A stretch of 64,000 bases of DNA. Origin: Thuidium tamariscinum. Lineage: Eukaryota; Streptophyta; Bryopsida; Hypnales; Thuidiaceae. The translations under genes were made by a program, and so were the position numbers. Positions 1-14,189 of this stretch are shown here, piece after piece. The stretch's first letter is position 1, and each line of letters opens with the position of its first letter. The notes beneath the pieces were generated by a model. It saw nothing but the letters and a program-made list of their open reading frames with translations. It was not told where the DNA came from and ran no database searches. Location of the stretch: NCBI GenBank assembly GCA_947034885.2, contig OX344755.2:2482501-2546500 (forward strand), in the 5' to 3' direction.

Positions 1-600
1 GGTGTTGATTTAAACATCTAGATCAACGGGTCATGTTCTTTTAGACATTTTATATTGAACACAATTTTTGTTGTACTTATCCCATATGGATTGTTTCTCT
101 TCCAATCACCCTACTAGTATAAAAACCAGCTCTTCTCATCCATAGTGCACATCCATCCATGTCCTTTTTTTTTCAAGGTATGCCACGTGGGTGCCCTATC
201 CTTAAATTTTTACATATGGTCAACATTTCAAAACAATTTTTACTAATTTAGCCATAATCAAAATAAATCTATTTGCTGACATCGAAAAATTGCGTTGTTG
301 GTGACGTCACCAAAATAACATATTCTATTGTGTTTGACGTCACAGAAGACATGTGACGTTGCAAGTGACATTTATTTGTTCTTTGAATTGTGTTTCCCTG
401 TTTCGGTGACATCAACTGAAATCTCGTCAAAAAACCAATGTTTTTTCGGAAACGTTGCATGTTTTCAAAAAACAAGTGACATCTTCTTGGACGTCACATG
501 TTTTTGCAAAAACATGCAGAAAAACGTAGTTTTCTTATAGTGACCAATGGTTTCTAGGTGTTAGCCTCCAGTTCAATTGGTCTAACAATTAATTTGTCCA
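1..600. other. No gene seen; DNA with repeated TGACGT words
   Basis: AT-rich DNA without a convincing gene. Between about 300 and 500 the words GACGTCA and TGACGT recur at uneven spacing. At 519-541 the reverse strand reads CACTATAAGAAAACTACG, which resembles the terminus of the CACTA foldback MITE found at 33.7 kb, so part of this stretch may be one arm of a related decayed element. The short ORFs here overlap on both strands and show no protein-like composition. Confidence 0.3.
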
Positions 601-601
601 C

Positions 602-840
602 TGGAAACTTTGAGCTCTGTAGCCAGGGCTAGACCGGGTCTAAATTGGGGTGTTTAGTCCCATTTTTTACCACTAACCGGGGTTGAAAATGGGATGAGGG
701 CTAAAAAATTTAGCATTTTCAACCCTATTTTTGTACCACTAACTGGGGCTAAATTTCTTATGAGAGACGTCGCAAGAAACTCACAGAGGTTTAGCGGGGA
801 CTAAAAATCGGTGGTTTAGCTCCCTCAGGCTGCTTGGTCC
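602..840. repeat. Possible small inverted-repeat element
   Basis: The arms GGGTTGAAAAT (about 680) and ATTTTCAACCC (about 714) form a hairpin. The phrase TACCACTAACYGGGG occurs twice in the same orientation (about 669 and 734), and GGGGCTAAA/TTTAGCCCC-like words recur. This looks like a decayed MITE, but no boundaries or target duplication could be fixed. Confidence 0.25.
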
Positions 841-1101
841 CAAAGGCCAAAAGTTCCAGAGTTCCCAGTGGTCCCTTGAATTTAGTGGAAGGAAGTCGCA
901 CACATTAATACAATGTTCATATGTGAACACAATTTGGCCATGGTATATGCCTCTAGTTAGCTTGTTGTGGACGAGCAGAAGCGTCCCATCTTTGAGCTTT
1001 CCCAGTTGGGGCGGCTGAGAGCTTGTTGTGTACAAAATGAATTAAACCCTAGTGAATCATTACATTGTAATTGATAAATGCTCATGGCCTTCTTAATTAC
1101 G

Positions 1102-1270
1102 TTAACAACAGGTGGAGCGTATTCGGCTTTTTTTTTGGACAGATTAATTTGTAGAATCGGGTCCTTCAAGCACCTGCCGATTATGCCCTACAAATCAGCC
1201 TTCTCAGTCGATTCTAACACCACGTAGCATACGGTGTAGGGGTTGCCGAATATGCTCCACCTGTTGTTAA
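1102..1270. mobile_element. TTAA-flanked MITE with ~22-bp TIR
   Basis: A 169-bp element. The left end reads TTAA then CAACAGGTGGAGCGTATTC; the right end is its inverse with a single G/A difference over 22 positions. TTAA at both ends fits a piggyBac-type target duplication, although GTTAAC is palindromic so the TTAA could instead belong to the inverted repeat. It has no coding capacity. Its TIR is unlike the TTAACCC type seen elsewhere in the window, so it is a separate family. Confidence 0.65.
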
Positions 1271-1529
1271 CACCAGAGAGCGAGCAGAATCAGCAAAGCC
1301 CTGCCCGCTCTCTAGTACAATACCTTGCACCTTCAATCTCAGAATGCTTTTGATAATCCAGATGTACTACCAAAAGTGCTTGAAACGTCCAGTTCATTAG
1401 ACTGGGAGAATTCCATGGCACTCTGGCACTTGTAGCTGTGCGCAGCCTGGAGCGTATTATAGTTATTGTATGATATGTAGTTTTTTTTGGAGCCCGGGCA
1501 AGATGAGTATCTCAAAAAAATCTCTTTTT

Positions 1530-2060
1530 TAAGAAATAATAATTTGAACTTGATCATTCCATTTTCATTAATAAGATGAAAGTTACAAGGAGTTTTTATT
1601 TGCAAAAAATATTTAAGTTTTAATTATGGAATCTCTAGTTCTCTACTCTAAAATAAACTTTGAAATCCTTTATATATCTCAATTTTGTTATTTTGGAAAT
1701 AAAATAAAATCATAGGATGTAGATTGTTTATTACAACATTACAACCATTATAGATCAACATTTTTCAATTTCATAACTAAATTCTTAACAATTTAGTATT
1801 TTTAATCATTCTCTACTTCTTTCTACTTATTATTTTTTTCAAGCATGAATATGAAATTTTTTTTGTTGAAATTTTTTACATGTATTTCCAATTATTTCTT
1901 CAATATATTATGGAAATTTTCAAGTTTTAGGACCTACGCATTCTCGGATGAAAAGTTTGAAAGATAAAATCTAATTGTTTGGAAAGAGTTGATTATACTA
2001 CTTTAAGAAATCCAAGCATCATGATCTTGCAATTAGCAAGGTTTCTTATTCTGAAATTTT
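1530..2060. repeat. Interspersed AT-rich repeat, family F
   Basis: This segment shares ordered phrases with 61900-62320 in the same orientation and with 14710-15060 in reverse complement. Examples are 'atcattccattttcatt', 'ttacaacattacaaccatt', 'caatttagtatttt' and 'ctacttctttctactt'. It is non-coding and decayed, and is probably an internal part of a larger non-autonomous element. In the 61-62-kb copy it lies within a TTAA element. Confidence 0.5.
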
Positions 2061-4200
2061 AGGAAGGTGTACTCCAACAAGTTAACTAAAAAATTCTATT
2101 GTTGAATTTATTAAAAGATAAATATAGATGCCTTGCTTTTTAGAATAATATTTTGAAGTAGTCTTGGCCTCTAAATATGAAAGAACTTTAATTAGGGATT
2201 AAACATCGATGAAATATTGCATTACTTAGTAAGTCCTTGAAAATTTCAAGCAACTGCCTTTCAATCACTCTTATCTAGGTCAATATTATTAGAGCACTCC
2301 AACACCCATGCATTGGTACATGAACTTAAAAGAAAATTGAAAAAAAAAAATTGTAGGATTCTTTTTACAACAATGACATTGAGTGGTGCATCAAAGACTC
2401 AAAGTGACAAAAATAAAGTGGGTCTTGTCCAAGATGGATGCTCCCCACATTTGGCTAATGAAAAGTGGTATGAACTAAGAGAATGATCTTGACATTTGTA
2501 GATGTTGGCTTTCAGCTTCTACAATGTGCTAAGATATTTACTAGTACAAGGTTGTTTAGTGTAGACAACATACTAGTTGTTGACCTATTTAGGTCAAAAA
2601 AGAAGATCGGGAAAAACATAAAAGTATCCACATCATAGCAAAGTAATAGTTGTGCCTTTGTATTGACACTTAAGCCACCATTTGACAAATTATTGGTTTT
2701 GTTTAGGTTTCAAATGCATTGTTACAATTGATTTAGGATTGAATTAGAGATTGAATAGCACATAATGACAATTTGGTTCTTCCTATAATGCTCAAGTTCA
2801 TACTTTAAAGAGATGGGGACTAAATCATTGGAAAAAAAAGCATAGGGGGGCAAGCCCTAAACATTTGAATTATATTTTCATAGTCATCTACAATCAAAGC
2901 TCTAATAAAGATGTCTTCATCCACCTACCCACCCTAGTTTCACCTTTAATAAAGAAAAATTTATTTACAAGAGTGGACTATTAACCAAAATCAAATTGCG
3001 GAAAAGAAAAGAAATAATCAATTTTTATTTCAATGATGAATACAAAGTAACACTAGTATATGTACTTCAACACCCTTAAATGGGGGAATGCAATTGCAGA
3101 TACACAGTGCAAAAAGTGTTCCAATTTTTGGTAGTGAATAGGCTTTAAACTTCCAAGGTCAATCACAACCCTTAAACACCTATACACACCTTCCAAATAT
3201 GCATCAATAAATGACAACTTTCCTAAATGTAACATGTAGTGAGATTAAAAGGGCAACTACCTTTACTACTCCATACTATCTACTCTTTGCAAGTCTTCAA
3301 GAAGATGTAATGTATGGCCATATATTGAAATATTGTTGCAAACATCAAAACCATACTCTAAATATTTTTAATGACTATGGAATATAATGGTTCAATATTC
3401 CAAAGAATTCTAAAAAGCTATAGCAATAGGCCTTCCTAAACACAAGGTCATAGATCAATTATTGGACTTTATAATGTACAATATTTTTGGACAAAATATG
3501 TATACATACATACATACATATACATATATTATACTAGAGTTTTGTTTTTGTTTTTAAGCTCAATTTTTGGTCCATGCTCTATTTTCCCCCACTCCTTGCC
3601 TCTCACTCTCATACAATGTCATTGACTTGTTTATATATCTTTTGTATATCACTAAAATCATCTCATTTAGATCTTGTATGTAAAAACTATGAATGTTTAG
3701 AAGAATGGCCATGTTGAGTTGTTGCGGCAGTAGCCAAATAATCTAAGTTACGACATGGATGGTCAACTCTTAAAATGAAATTGAGTAAGGATATTTTTAC
3801 CTTTAGAAATACATAGGGTTATTTATTGTACCATAGATGATAGAATATGGAACTTTAGAATTCATATTTCGAATTAATTGTTAATCCAAAAGAGATTGAA
3901 GAGGTCCTACAACATAAAATTAATGGCTAAAAATATGGGCAAATTTTTACTTCTTTCTTTGGTGTAGAAAAAAATTCTCACCCCTTTGGAAGGCTCCTAG
4001 CACTATTTTAGACCAATATTTGGAGAGAATCACCATTTAATTCATTGTTAGCTGGTGCAATTTGAACCAAAAAAAGGTTGCAATTTGAAAAAAGGTAAAA
4101 AAAAATGATTCAGTATTGGAATCAAAAGAAAATAGTTAGTAAAACTATAAAAGAAATCATGAACATTGCTTTAGATACACACAACGCCTTTTTATTCCTT
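2060..4200. other. AT-rich DNA, no gene recognised
   Basis: I see no coding region here. The longest ORF (3053-3235, minus, 60 codons) has no recognisable motif. A short ATAC/ATAT microsatellite lies at about 3499-3532. The rest is AT-rich, repeat-like sequence. Confidence 0.4.
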
Positions 4201-4204
4201 TCCT

Positions 4205-4378
4205 TTAACCCTTAAGGAACGTTAAGGCTAAAAAGTGGTTGATGAATGACTTCATTGTTCACTGTGAAAACAAAAAATGCAGCTATTGGTCCAATATTCA
4301 AAGCTATTTTGGTGACCAATATTTAGAGTCATTTTGGTGATTACCTTGATCATGGGTTTTGTGTCCTTCAAGGTTTAA
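4205..4378. mobile_element. Possible short TTAA MITE
   Basis: The left end reads TTAACCCTTAAGGAACG and the right end in reverse complement reads TTAAACCTTGAAGGACAC. These share the TTAANCCTTNAAGGA pattern of the TTAA elements elsewhere in the window. The interior carries two short near-repeats of 'attttggtga'. It shares its right TTAA with the next element, so its boundary is uncertain. Confidence 0.35.
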
Positions 4379-5533
4379 CTTTAACCCCTAAAGCCCCATT
4401 GTCCCCTCGAGGGACAAAATGGATTTTGGGTAGCTCCTATGGTCTCAATATTTGTCATAATTTTCTGAATTTTTTTGTGAAGATAGAAAACACATTAGTT
4501 TTCTAAAAATATAATTTTCATTTCAATCAAAGCCTGAAAGTAAAAGTTATGGCACAAAAAGCCCTTTTTTAGTTTGGCAAGAAGAAAAAAATTCCAAAAA
4601 AACTTAAAGTAAAAGATCAATTTTTCTTTTTTGTATAGATTATATTTTTATGTACATGGGAAGCTTTGATTAATTCCATTTGGATTTGTTATGTGAAAGT
4701 TATGGACAATCTTATTTGGGGGGCAATTCGAGCATTTTCTTGGAAAAACAACTTGTAGGATTCATTTCTGACCTCAATTTTCACAATTTTTCAAAAAGAA
4801 AAGTTTCACAAGGTTAAGATTTCTTTCTAAAACAATCTCAAAGTTGAAATGAGTGTATTTCAATTCCATCTTAGAGCTATGAACAATTTAGATTTTTCTT
4901 CAATCTTGAACCTACTTCTATTTTATAAATTTTTAATGAGTGAAAACTAAGAGTATGTTGTTTGAATTTTTTTCCCTAGACTCTCAACTCAATTTTTTAT
5001 CATATAAAATTATAAATTCAAAATCTTTAGAACCAAAATGATAAGTTATGAAGGTTTAGAGCAAAAAAATATAGTTGAGCAAGGTGCAAAAAGCCAAAAA
5101 TATTTGTTTCCTTCACTTTAAACGCAAATATCTTGCAATCTACAAGGTCAAAATTTGTGAAAATTCCTGCACACATTCTTACACTAGTATATATTACAAG
5201 ATCCTATAGTTAGATATACAAAAAAAACATTTAAATTTATTTTTGCTCTTTGCTATAGAAATGGTTGTTTTGAGTGTTTTTTGATGGAAAAAAGGCCTTG
5301 GGACTTTAGGGATTAAAGGATACACCAATGACTATGAAAACCATCCCTTTGGTTACCATGTGAATTATGTACTTAAAAAATTGCCAAAGCACTCATTAGA
5401 AGTCAAACTACTATAGAAGACCTCCCATTTTTACAAAAAAATTATAAGGATGAATAGTTGCACTTCTATCCTACTAGATTGATTTTCTATTATCCATCAA
5501 ATGCCAAATATCCTCTTGACATTTAAGGGTTAA
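4375..5533. mobile_element. ~230-bp TTAA MITE split by a second element
   Basis: The outer MITE consists of 4375-4384 plus 5313-5533. It matches the uninterrupted copy at 31999-32226: both contain 'actcattagaagt', 'tatagaaga'-like and 'aggatgaatagt' phrases, followed by 'tctatcct' and TTTAAGGGTTAA at the right end. The terminal repeat of this family contains a second TTAA a few bases inside the first (TTAACTTTAA here). A 936-bp element has inserted exactly at that inner TTAA. Confidence 0.6.
4381..5316. mobile_element. 936-bp TTAA element, copy A
   Basis: TTAA is present at both ends (4381 and 5313). The terminal inverted repeats are TTAACCCCTAAAGCCCC and, from the right end, TTAATCCCTAAAGTCCC. 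The interior is AT-rich and non-coding. Copies of nearly the same length and order occur at 48923-49857 and, carrying insertions, at 33269-34694; shared phrases include 'aaatatcttgcaatc' and 'agttatgg'. It is best read as a non-autonomous piggyBac-type element. Confidence 0.7.
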
Positions 5534-5724
5534 ATTTCATGCCACAATGTCAAGGAAAGTGATTCATTTCTTTTTTTGAGAGAAAACATACAAAACAATC
5601 TTGGATGCTATTTGAGATTTTGCCTTCTTGAGTAATTTCCATCCAACTTCTTCATCTTTGCATTATCTAAAGAATAGAACATAAATACTAATATTAAAGT
5701 CTATTGGCATCTAATTGCTATGTT

Positions 5725-6342
5725 TTAACCCTTGAACGCCAAGTTGGTCACTCTAGAAATCATCTTGTTTTGTCATTGTGGATTGCTTCTCTTAGATTTT
5801 CACCTAATCTTATTCTACATTCAACTTCTCCTACTTAAATTGTCAACTTCTTCTTTTAATCTCAATTCTACTTCAATTGAAATTGCACTTCCTTTTCTCT
5901 TCAATTATTCTTTTGGTCATGAATTTTTTGGACTTGTCTCCCTTGTCTACTTCCTTCTCTACCTCTAATATTAATTCTATATTATTTTTATGTATTTTAT
6001 TTTATTTGTTTTTTTTGTGTTTAGGTTTCATATTTTTTTTTTTTAGTTTTCAAAAATTTAGAACCAATTTGTAATAGTTCAAGACTATAGTTCAAAACAT
6101 CAGTCAAGAACAAGCATCCAAAACAAAATTCAAATCAAATAGGTAGACTAAGTAGCTCACTATGGTTAAAACAAGTACAAATAAGACCCTTTTCCAAGCC
6201 TTCTACTTGTCAATTCTTGGTTTATTGTACCCCTTGTGCATCCTACTAACTATGAATTGTTGTGTTTTTAAACCAACGTACAATTCACACGATACCGAAA
6301 GAGATCATTTTCATGGTGACCAACTTGTTGTTCAAGGGTTAA
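5725..6342. mobile_element. 618-bp TTAA element with ~28-bp TIR
   Basis: The left end TTAACCCTTGAACGCCAAG continues as TTGGTCAC. The right end in reverse complement reads TTAACCCTTGAACAACAAG followed by TTGGTCAC. TTAA flanks both ends. The interior is T-rich, and its short ORFs (5732-5968, 5877-6074, 6162-6359) are composition artefacts without a recognisable domain. It is the same TTAACCC terminal class as the piggyBac at 23-29 kb and a likely non-autonomous relative. Confidence 0.7.
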
Positions 6343-6878
6343 GCTTCAACATGGTTTGAAGAATGAAAGCCATCTTTTTGTTTTTGCTTATCCAACCTTT
6401 TGGCTTGGCTGTTTGTTTTAGTTGTTTTTGCAATAGAATTCTATTCATTTCAAAAGAAAAAGAAAAAGAATGAAAGCCATCTTGCTATGCACAAGAGCAG
6501 GTACATGATGAATGGGGTCATTAATTGTTTAGTAAGCGTTATTTTTTTGGTCCTAAAATTTAGATTCATCACTGATATGATGATTAGGGGGTGGTTTTGT
6601 TTTTCCAAAGAAAATTTCATTGATTAGGTGAGCTTTTTCACTTAGGTAACAACTTTTTAAATCAAAAGTTAAACTAAGTATGGAACCTCAAAAATAGACC
6701 CACTTCAAGGCCTGTGCCTTTTACTTTTATCTTTTATTTTATTTACTAAAATTACAATAATTCAAGTTTTTTACATATATATATATATATAAATTTACAT
6801 ATACATATATTTGTGTAATCTATCATTTAGTAATATATATTGCATAAATTGTAATAGAATAGAACAATTCAATTCAAG
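6343..6878. other. Upstream region of the SRP54-like gene
   Basis: AT-rich, with a short (TA)n run at about 6774-6790 and ATATATATT-like words just before the gene. No promoter element can be assigned with confidence. The ORF at 6400-6627 has no recognisable motif. Confidence 0.3.
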
Positions 6879-9756
<2,878 letters not shown>

Positions 9757-10010
9757 AAAGTTGTAGAAAGAGATGGAAATAAAGGTTAAAATGAAAAACT
9801 TAATTTTGTAACTAAAATTGAAAATCCATTTTAAAAGAAAAAAATATGAATGAAAAAAATAGCATATTGTATTATTTGAAAGATTCTAACACATTGAGCT
9901 TGCAATTGCAATAATTTCTGGAATTCCTGGAATTTTTTTGACCAACTAGAAAAAGACCAACTAGAAATTGAGTGATTTGAGTCCTATGGACATGTTCATC
10001 GATCAAAGAG
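9757..10010. repeat. Interspersed repeat (family G) abutting SRP54 3' end
   Basis: The segment from about 9785 shares ordered phrases with 53517-53665: 'aaaatgaaaaac', 'attttaaaagaaaaaaa' and 'gcaattgcaataatt'. A dispersed repeat therefore begins within about 30-40 bp of the SRP54 stop codon and may supply its 3' UTR or polyadenylation site. Confidence 0.45.
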
Positions 10011-12650
10011 CCATCCATATTTTCCAACGTATAGTTGTCATTTTTGTAAGCAAATGAAACTTAAAACATTCCCTTCTATTTTGGGTGGAACTAAAAGCTA
10101 ATTTGTTTGACCAACTAGTTATTGATTAACATTAGCAGATCACTAATCTTGAATTAAATGCAATCAAAATGTTATAGGAGGTTTCTAAATCCAAATTTGT
10201 GGGGTAAGTACTTGGAGGTTCCATCATTTTTTTTTTTAAACTCTAGACTTCCAAATGGAATATGAACCAATTTACTCTCATGTCATAGTTGAATTTGACG
10301 TATCTAAATGTTTTCTTATGTTTGATCTATGATAAACTTGTATGCCTTTGTGTATCAATACAGTTTAGCTACAATGCAACTTTATCTCTAGGATATTTAG
10401 TAAAGACTCTTTGTTCATTATTTGAGGAAGTATTTGTCAATATTTTAAAAAACTTACTCACATTCTTGTTTCATTTTTTATTTCTTAAAACAATGATAGG
10501 TATTGACTTTTTTAGCACATTAAACAATTTTCAAAAAGAAGTCTACTACCAAAAAAGTGTACCAGAAAAAACACTCCAATCCCAATATGATGGATAATTA
10601 CAATAAAAACTAGTATAGCATTGAGATACAATTTTCTTTTGCAAAGACAACATTGAAAGTCACTCTTATGATAGGATGTTTCCTATTATTCTCACCTATG
10701 AAAATAAGGTGAAATCTCCTACAATAGGAGATTTTAGAGTTGGAAAGTGTTTTATCCATTTGGCATAGTGTATAGATAGATCTCTAAGAGAGGCTTTTTG
10801 TTACTAAGGCAACCATTGTCAAGGGTGTCATGTCTTTTCAATCCTAATTCATGGTTAGTAGATAACCAGTTTGACATAGAGTGGGCAAACTTATTCAAAA
10901 GAATTCAAAGCTTTTATAATATAGCAAGCAACAATTATACATTAACCTTTAGTAGTTGTACCTCACTTCAATCTTGGTTTCATTATTAATCTTCATTCTA
11001 GGATGCAATTTTGAAAGTGAGTGATATGTAACTATTATAACTTTTGTTTTATTTATTGCTTCCAACTTTAAAGAGATGCAAACTAAGTCCTTTAGCAAGT
11101 GAGACCAATGTGCAAATTAATCTATTTTTATTTCATTATTACAGTGCAAATTCTATAGTAAATATCTTCACTCATACCCCTAATTTGTACTTTTATGAAG
11201 TAAAGTACATCATTTGGGGGAAGGATTTTAAACCACCTAATTTTGAATTAGATTCAATGATTATAGAAGAAATCCTGTTTGTGTATTTTTATTATTGTTA
11301 CTTGAAATTTATACTAAATAAGATGACATGGGTCATTGCCTCCAATTTCATTTTATTTTTGTTAGATTTTAGAGGAATTATTTTGTGTTGACCATATGTT
11401 TTGTGTGGAAGTATATTGAGTATTTGGATATCTTACATTGAATATTTTGTATTAATTTTGAATTAAATATTCTAACTAAATTTTACAATAAACTTTGGGG
11501 GGCTATAATACAAGATTCAAATTGGACATTGCATACAATATTCTAGAACATTGTCTAATTTGTGATTTCTTGTATTTGTAGAGATCTCAATATTATGTAG
11601 TAATAGAGTAGATTAGTAATAAAAAATAGAATAATTTTTACTTATTCCTATAAAATTGATTAGATTTTTTTTCATCTATTCAATCTTCAAATTTTGTGTA
11701 CAAATTTGTACTTAGCATTAGCATTTCTTAGCTCCCCACTTCCATACTAGCATTGTTGAACAACAATTTAACTAGTGCTTGTCAACATTTGTTTTGCTTA
11801 CATTAGTTTTACTTTGTAGCCTAAATTCTTCTTTCAATATGAACTATAGGATGTACCCAAAATTTGGACAGAAGAGCTAGGGTTTTGAATTTGGTTCCTT
11901 TAAATAAAATTTTCTATTACCTACACTAGTATAAAAAAATAAATGATAAGCTACTATAGTTCTACAACAAAAAAAATTTGTAGTCAAAATTGTTGTTCAA
12001 TAAAAATATTAATAAATACTGTTCCCTTCTCTTTACTTCACATCATTTTTTAACCAAAAGCTTGAATTCTATAATTTTACAATTTATACAAATCCTAATT
12101 GATTCCTAACTCATATGCTTCCTCCCACCTTTCACCATATTCACCTTTCATAGACATGCCATTGCACAAACCATGTATTCTAGGTGCCCTTTTGTTCTAT
12201 GACCTTTTAAAAGAAGTAGTCTTTAATGAGCCCTTTAAATTGCCATTGTCATATGACATTTATATGACTTTCATTACAAAATTGAACAAGATGACACTTC
12301 CATATGAACTTTTTTGAAATATTAGTAGGTTTATAAAAGTTACAAATTCAAAAAACATGATTTTAGACAAATTTCAAGCTTTTTAGACATTGAATTTTTT
12401 TTTAAAAGGATTTGAAAAGCTTTATTAAATTGCAACTTTTCTACATGTTAAATATTTTTTTCCCTTGAAATACATGGACAATTTCCATAGATACGGGGAA
12501 AAAATGTTAAATTTTTAAGACAATACTAAAATTTCAAAGCATACAAAGTTCATACAAAGTTGCACCTTGTGCAATACTAAACATCATGTAATAGAGTTAA
12601 TAGGATTTTTTTGTATGCTGTTTTTTATCGCTCTATTGTGATATTTGAAC
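10010..12650. other. AT-rich DNA, no gene recognised
   Basis: Several ORFs of 60-115 codons on the plus strand (for example 10289-10597 and 11044-11391) are rich in Phe, Leu, Tyr and Ile, as expected from AT-rich non-coding sequence. No motif, splice-linked exon chain or repeat boundary was found. Confidence 0.4.
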
Positions 12651-12660
12651 TTATCAACAA

Positions 12661-12900
12661 CTTGAAATGCATCATTCCTAGCTTAGTGAATTCGAGTTCT
12701 ATTGGTTAGTAATTAACGTAAATCATTAAATTAATAGGCATGTGAGATCTAGGAACTACATAAATCATACAAGCTTGATCAATAATTTGAAATGCATCAC
12801 ATTCACTGTTGGTGTTTGGGTTCAAGTTTTGTCAATTCATGATTAATGTGAATCACTAAATGAGTAGGTCTGGAAGTGTATGATTCATGCAAGCTTCTAT
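12661..12900. repeat. Diverged tandem duplication, ~125-bp unit
   Basis: Both units start with TTGAAATGCATC (12662 and 12787). They continue through similar 'gagttctattg/caagttttg', 'aattaacgtaaatcattaaat/gattaatgtgaatcactaaat', 'atcatacaagctt/attcatgcaagctt' phrases. The second unit runs directly into the F-box relic. Confidence 0.5.
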
Positions 12901-12952
12901 GCACTTCTCTCCTGGAACGTGAGTACCTATGGAAGTCTGCTCAAAGCTCTTG

Positions 12953-13387
12953 ATGGACATGGCTTCCTCCAACAGCACCATAGATCCCAACCTGTGGGGC
13001 AGGCTGCAGGAATACATTGATCTACAAAATGTGTACCTGAGGTTTCCATTGTGGAGTTTCTTCCAGCTCCGTGGAGTATGCAAGGAGTAGAACACATTAG
13101 CACATCAACGTCGACGGCCGTGTTTTAGTGAGATCTAGTTCTCACACCAAGCAAAAATACACCGTATTGAGAGCCTAGGTTGACCCAAATGCATGCATGA
13201 AAGACCTCGTGCTATAGCCATAGCAGTGGATACCTCTGCCATCCCCTACAAGTTCAAAATCATCATCGGTAGCCTTGATATAAATACCTCCATTTACAAC
13301 TGTTCGTTAAGGGGTTGGTCTTGTTTCGGAAGATCAGTTATCCTCGAATTCTTGCCATTACTGCCCAGAGATGGCCGACATGTATAA
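12953..13387 (+). pseudogene. F-box (kelch-type) protein relic
   Basis: Starting from ATG at 12953 the reading gives an F-box-like N-terminus: DPNLWGRL at residues 11-18, then FPLWSFFQLRGVCKE at 31-45. This matches the plant F-box pattern in which an LPL-S-F-LR-VCK-W-N core binds SKP1. The expected Trp codon after VCKE is TAG (13088-13090) instead of TGG, and in-frame NTLA follows. Further downstream, after more stops, the plus-frame segment at 13193-13387 (IPYKFKIIIGSLDINTSIYN) resembles the start of the associated beta-propeller region. With several stops and no continuation it is a dead fragment. Its base composition is visibly richer in GC than its surroundings. Confidence 0.6.
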
Positions 13388-13389
13388 AG

Positions 13390-13960
13390 TCTTGTGTGCA
13401 GTGAGGTGACTGTATGTACACTTGGTAGCAGACAACCATGATCCAAGTGTATATGGGCAATTTTGTTAAAATGGCAATATTCCATCTGCCATTTTGACAA
13501 GATGTTGTGCCATTTTAATGGTTTATTGTCATATGAAACTCTTCTAAAGCAATTATTCATGTCATTTCAAACTCAATTGTCTCCTATGTGTGCTTAAATC
13601 ATCAATCATTTACGTATGTCATTACTTCCACTGCCATTTTCCACAAGATTTCATGCTTTTGTTGAATTCCTAAACCGTCAGTTTTACCACCCTTTTTAAT
13701 GGAATTATGCCATTTTAACGAAATTTCCCATGTATTCTTTGAATGAAAACAATGGACTACGCTCAACACTCAAGAAAATGACGTCGATGGAATTGAGGTG
13801 CCTTGGGGGACAACCAATTGTTCATTGTGATGGAAGATGGAGGCTTGGGGAAAACTCTACATACTACCTGACTTAAAAAAGCAAAAAATGCAATGACCCA
13901 TACCGCTCCAAAACCACCCAATCTCCGATGACAATCAACGAAACACTAAGGTAATAGGGC
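13390..13960. other. Spacer, no gene recognised
   Basis: No coding signal. The motif 'tgccattttaacg/tgccattttaatgg' recurs three or four times between 13440 and 13730, suggesting a small decayed repeat. Confidence 0.3.
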
Positions 13961-13962
13961 TA

Positions 13963-14188
13963 GAAATCACCCACCTAAGAGCTGAAACTGAATTTTGGGG
14001 AGGCAAAGCTTCTTGAAATAATTTTCAGTAAATTTTCCTTCAAAGACAAGTGGAATTGGCATCTAACCCAAGTCCAAAAATTGTCCACCTGAGAGCTGAA
14101 ATTGAATTTTGGGGAGACGAAGCTTCTTGAAATAATTTTCAGTGAATTTTCCTTGAAAGAAAAGTGGAATTGGCATCTTACCCAAGCC
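13963..14188. repeat. Tandem duplication, 2 x 114 bp
   Basis: The segment starting near 13963 is repeated 114 bp later. GCTGAAACTGAATTTTGGGG occurs at 13981 and its near-identical partner at 14095, and both continue through 'agcttcttgaaataattttc' and 'aagtggaattggcatct'. Only a few substitutions separate the units, so the duplication is fairly recent compared with other repeats here. Confidence 0.85.
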
Positions 14189-14189
14189 G

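Noticed and set aside
5732..6074. Small hydrophobic ORFs as membrane peptides
   Set aside because: They lie inside a TTAA element and owe their Leu/Phe content to T-rich sequence.
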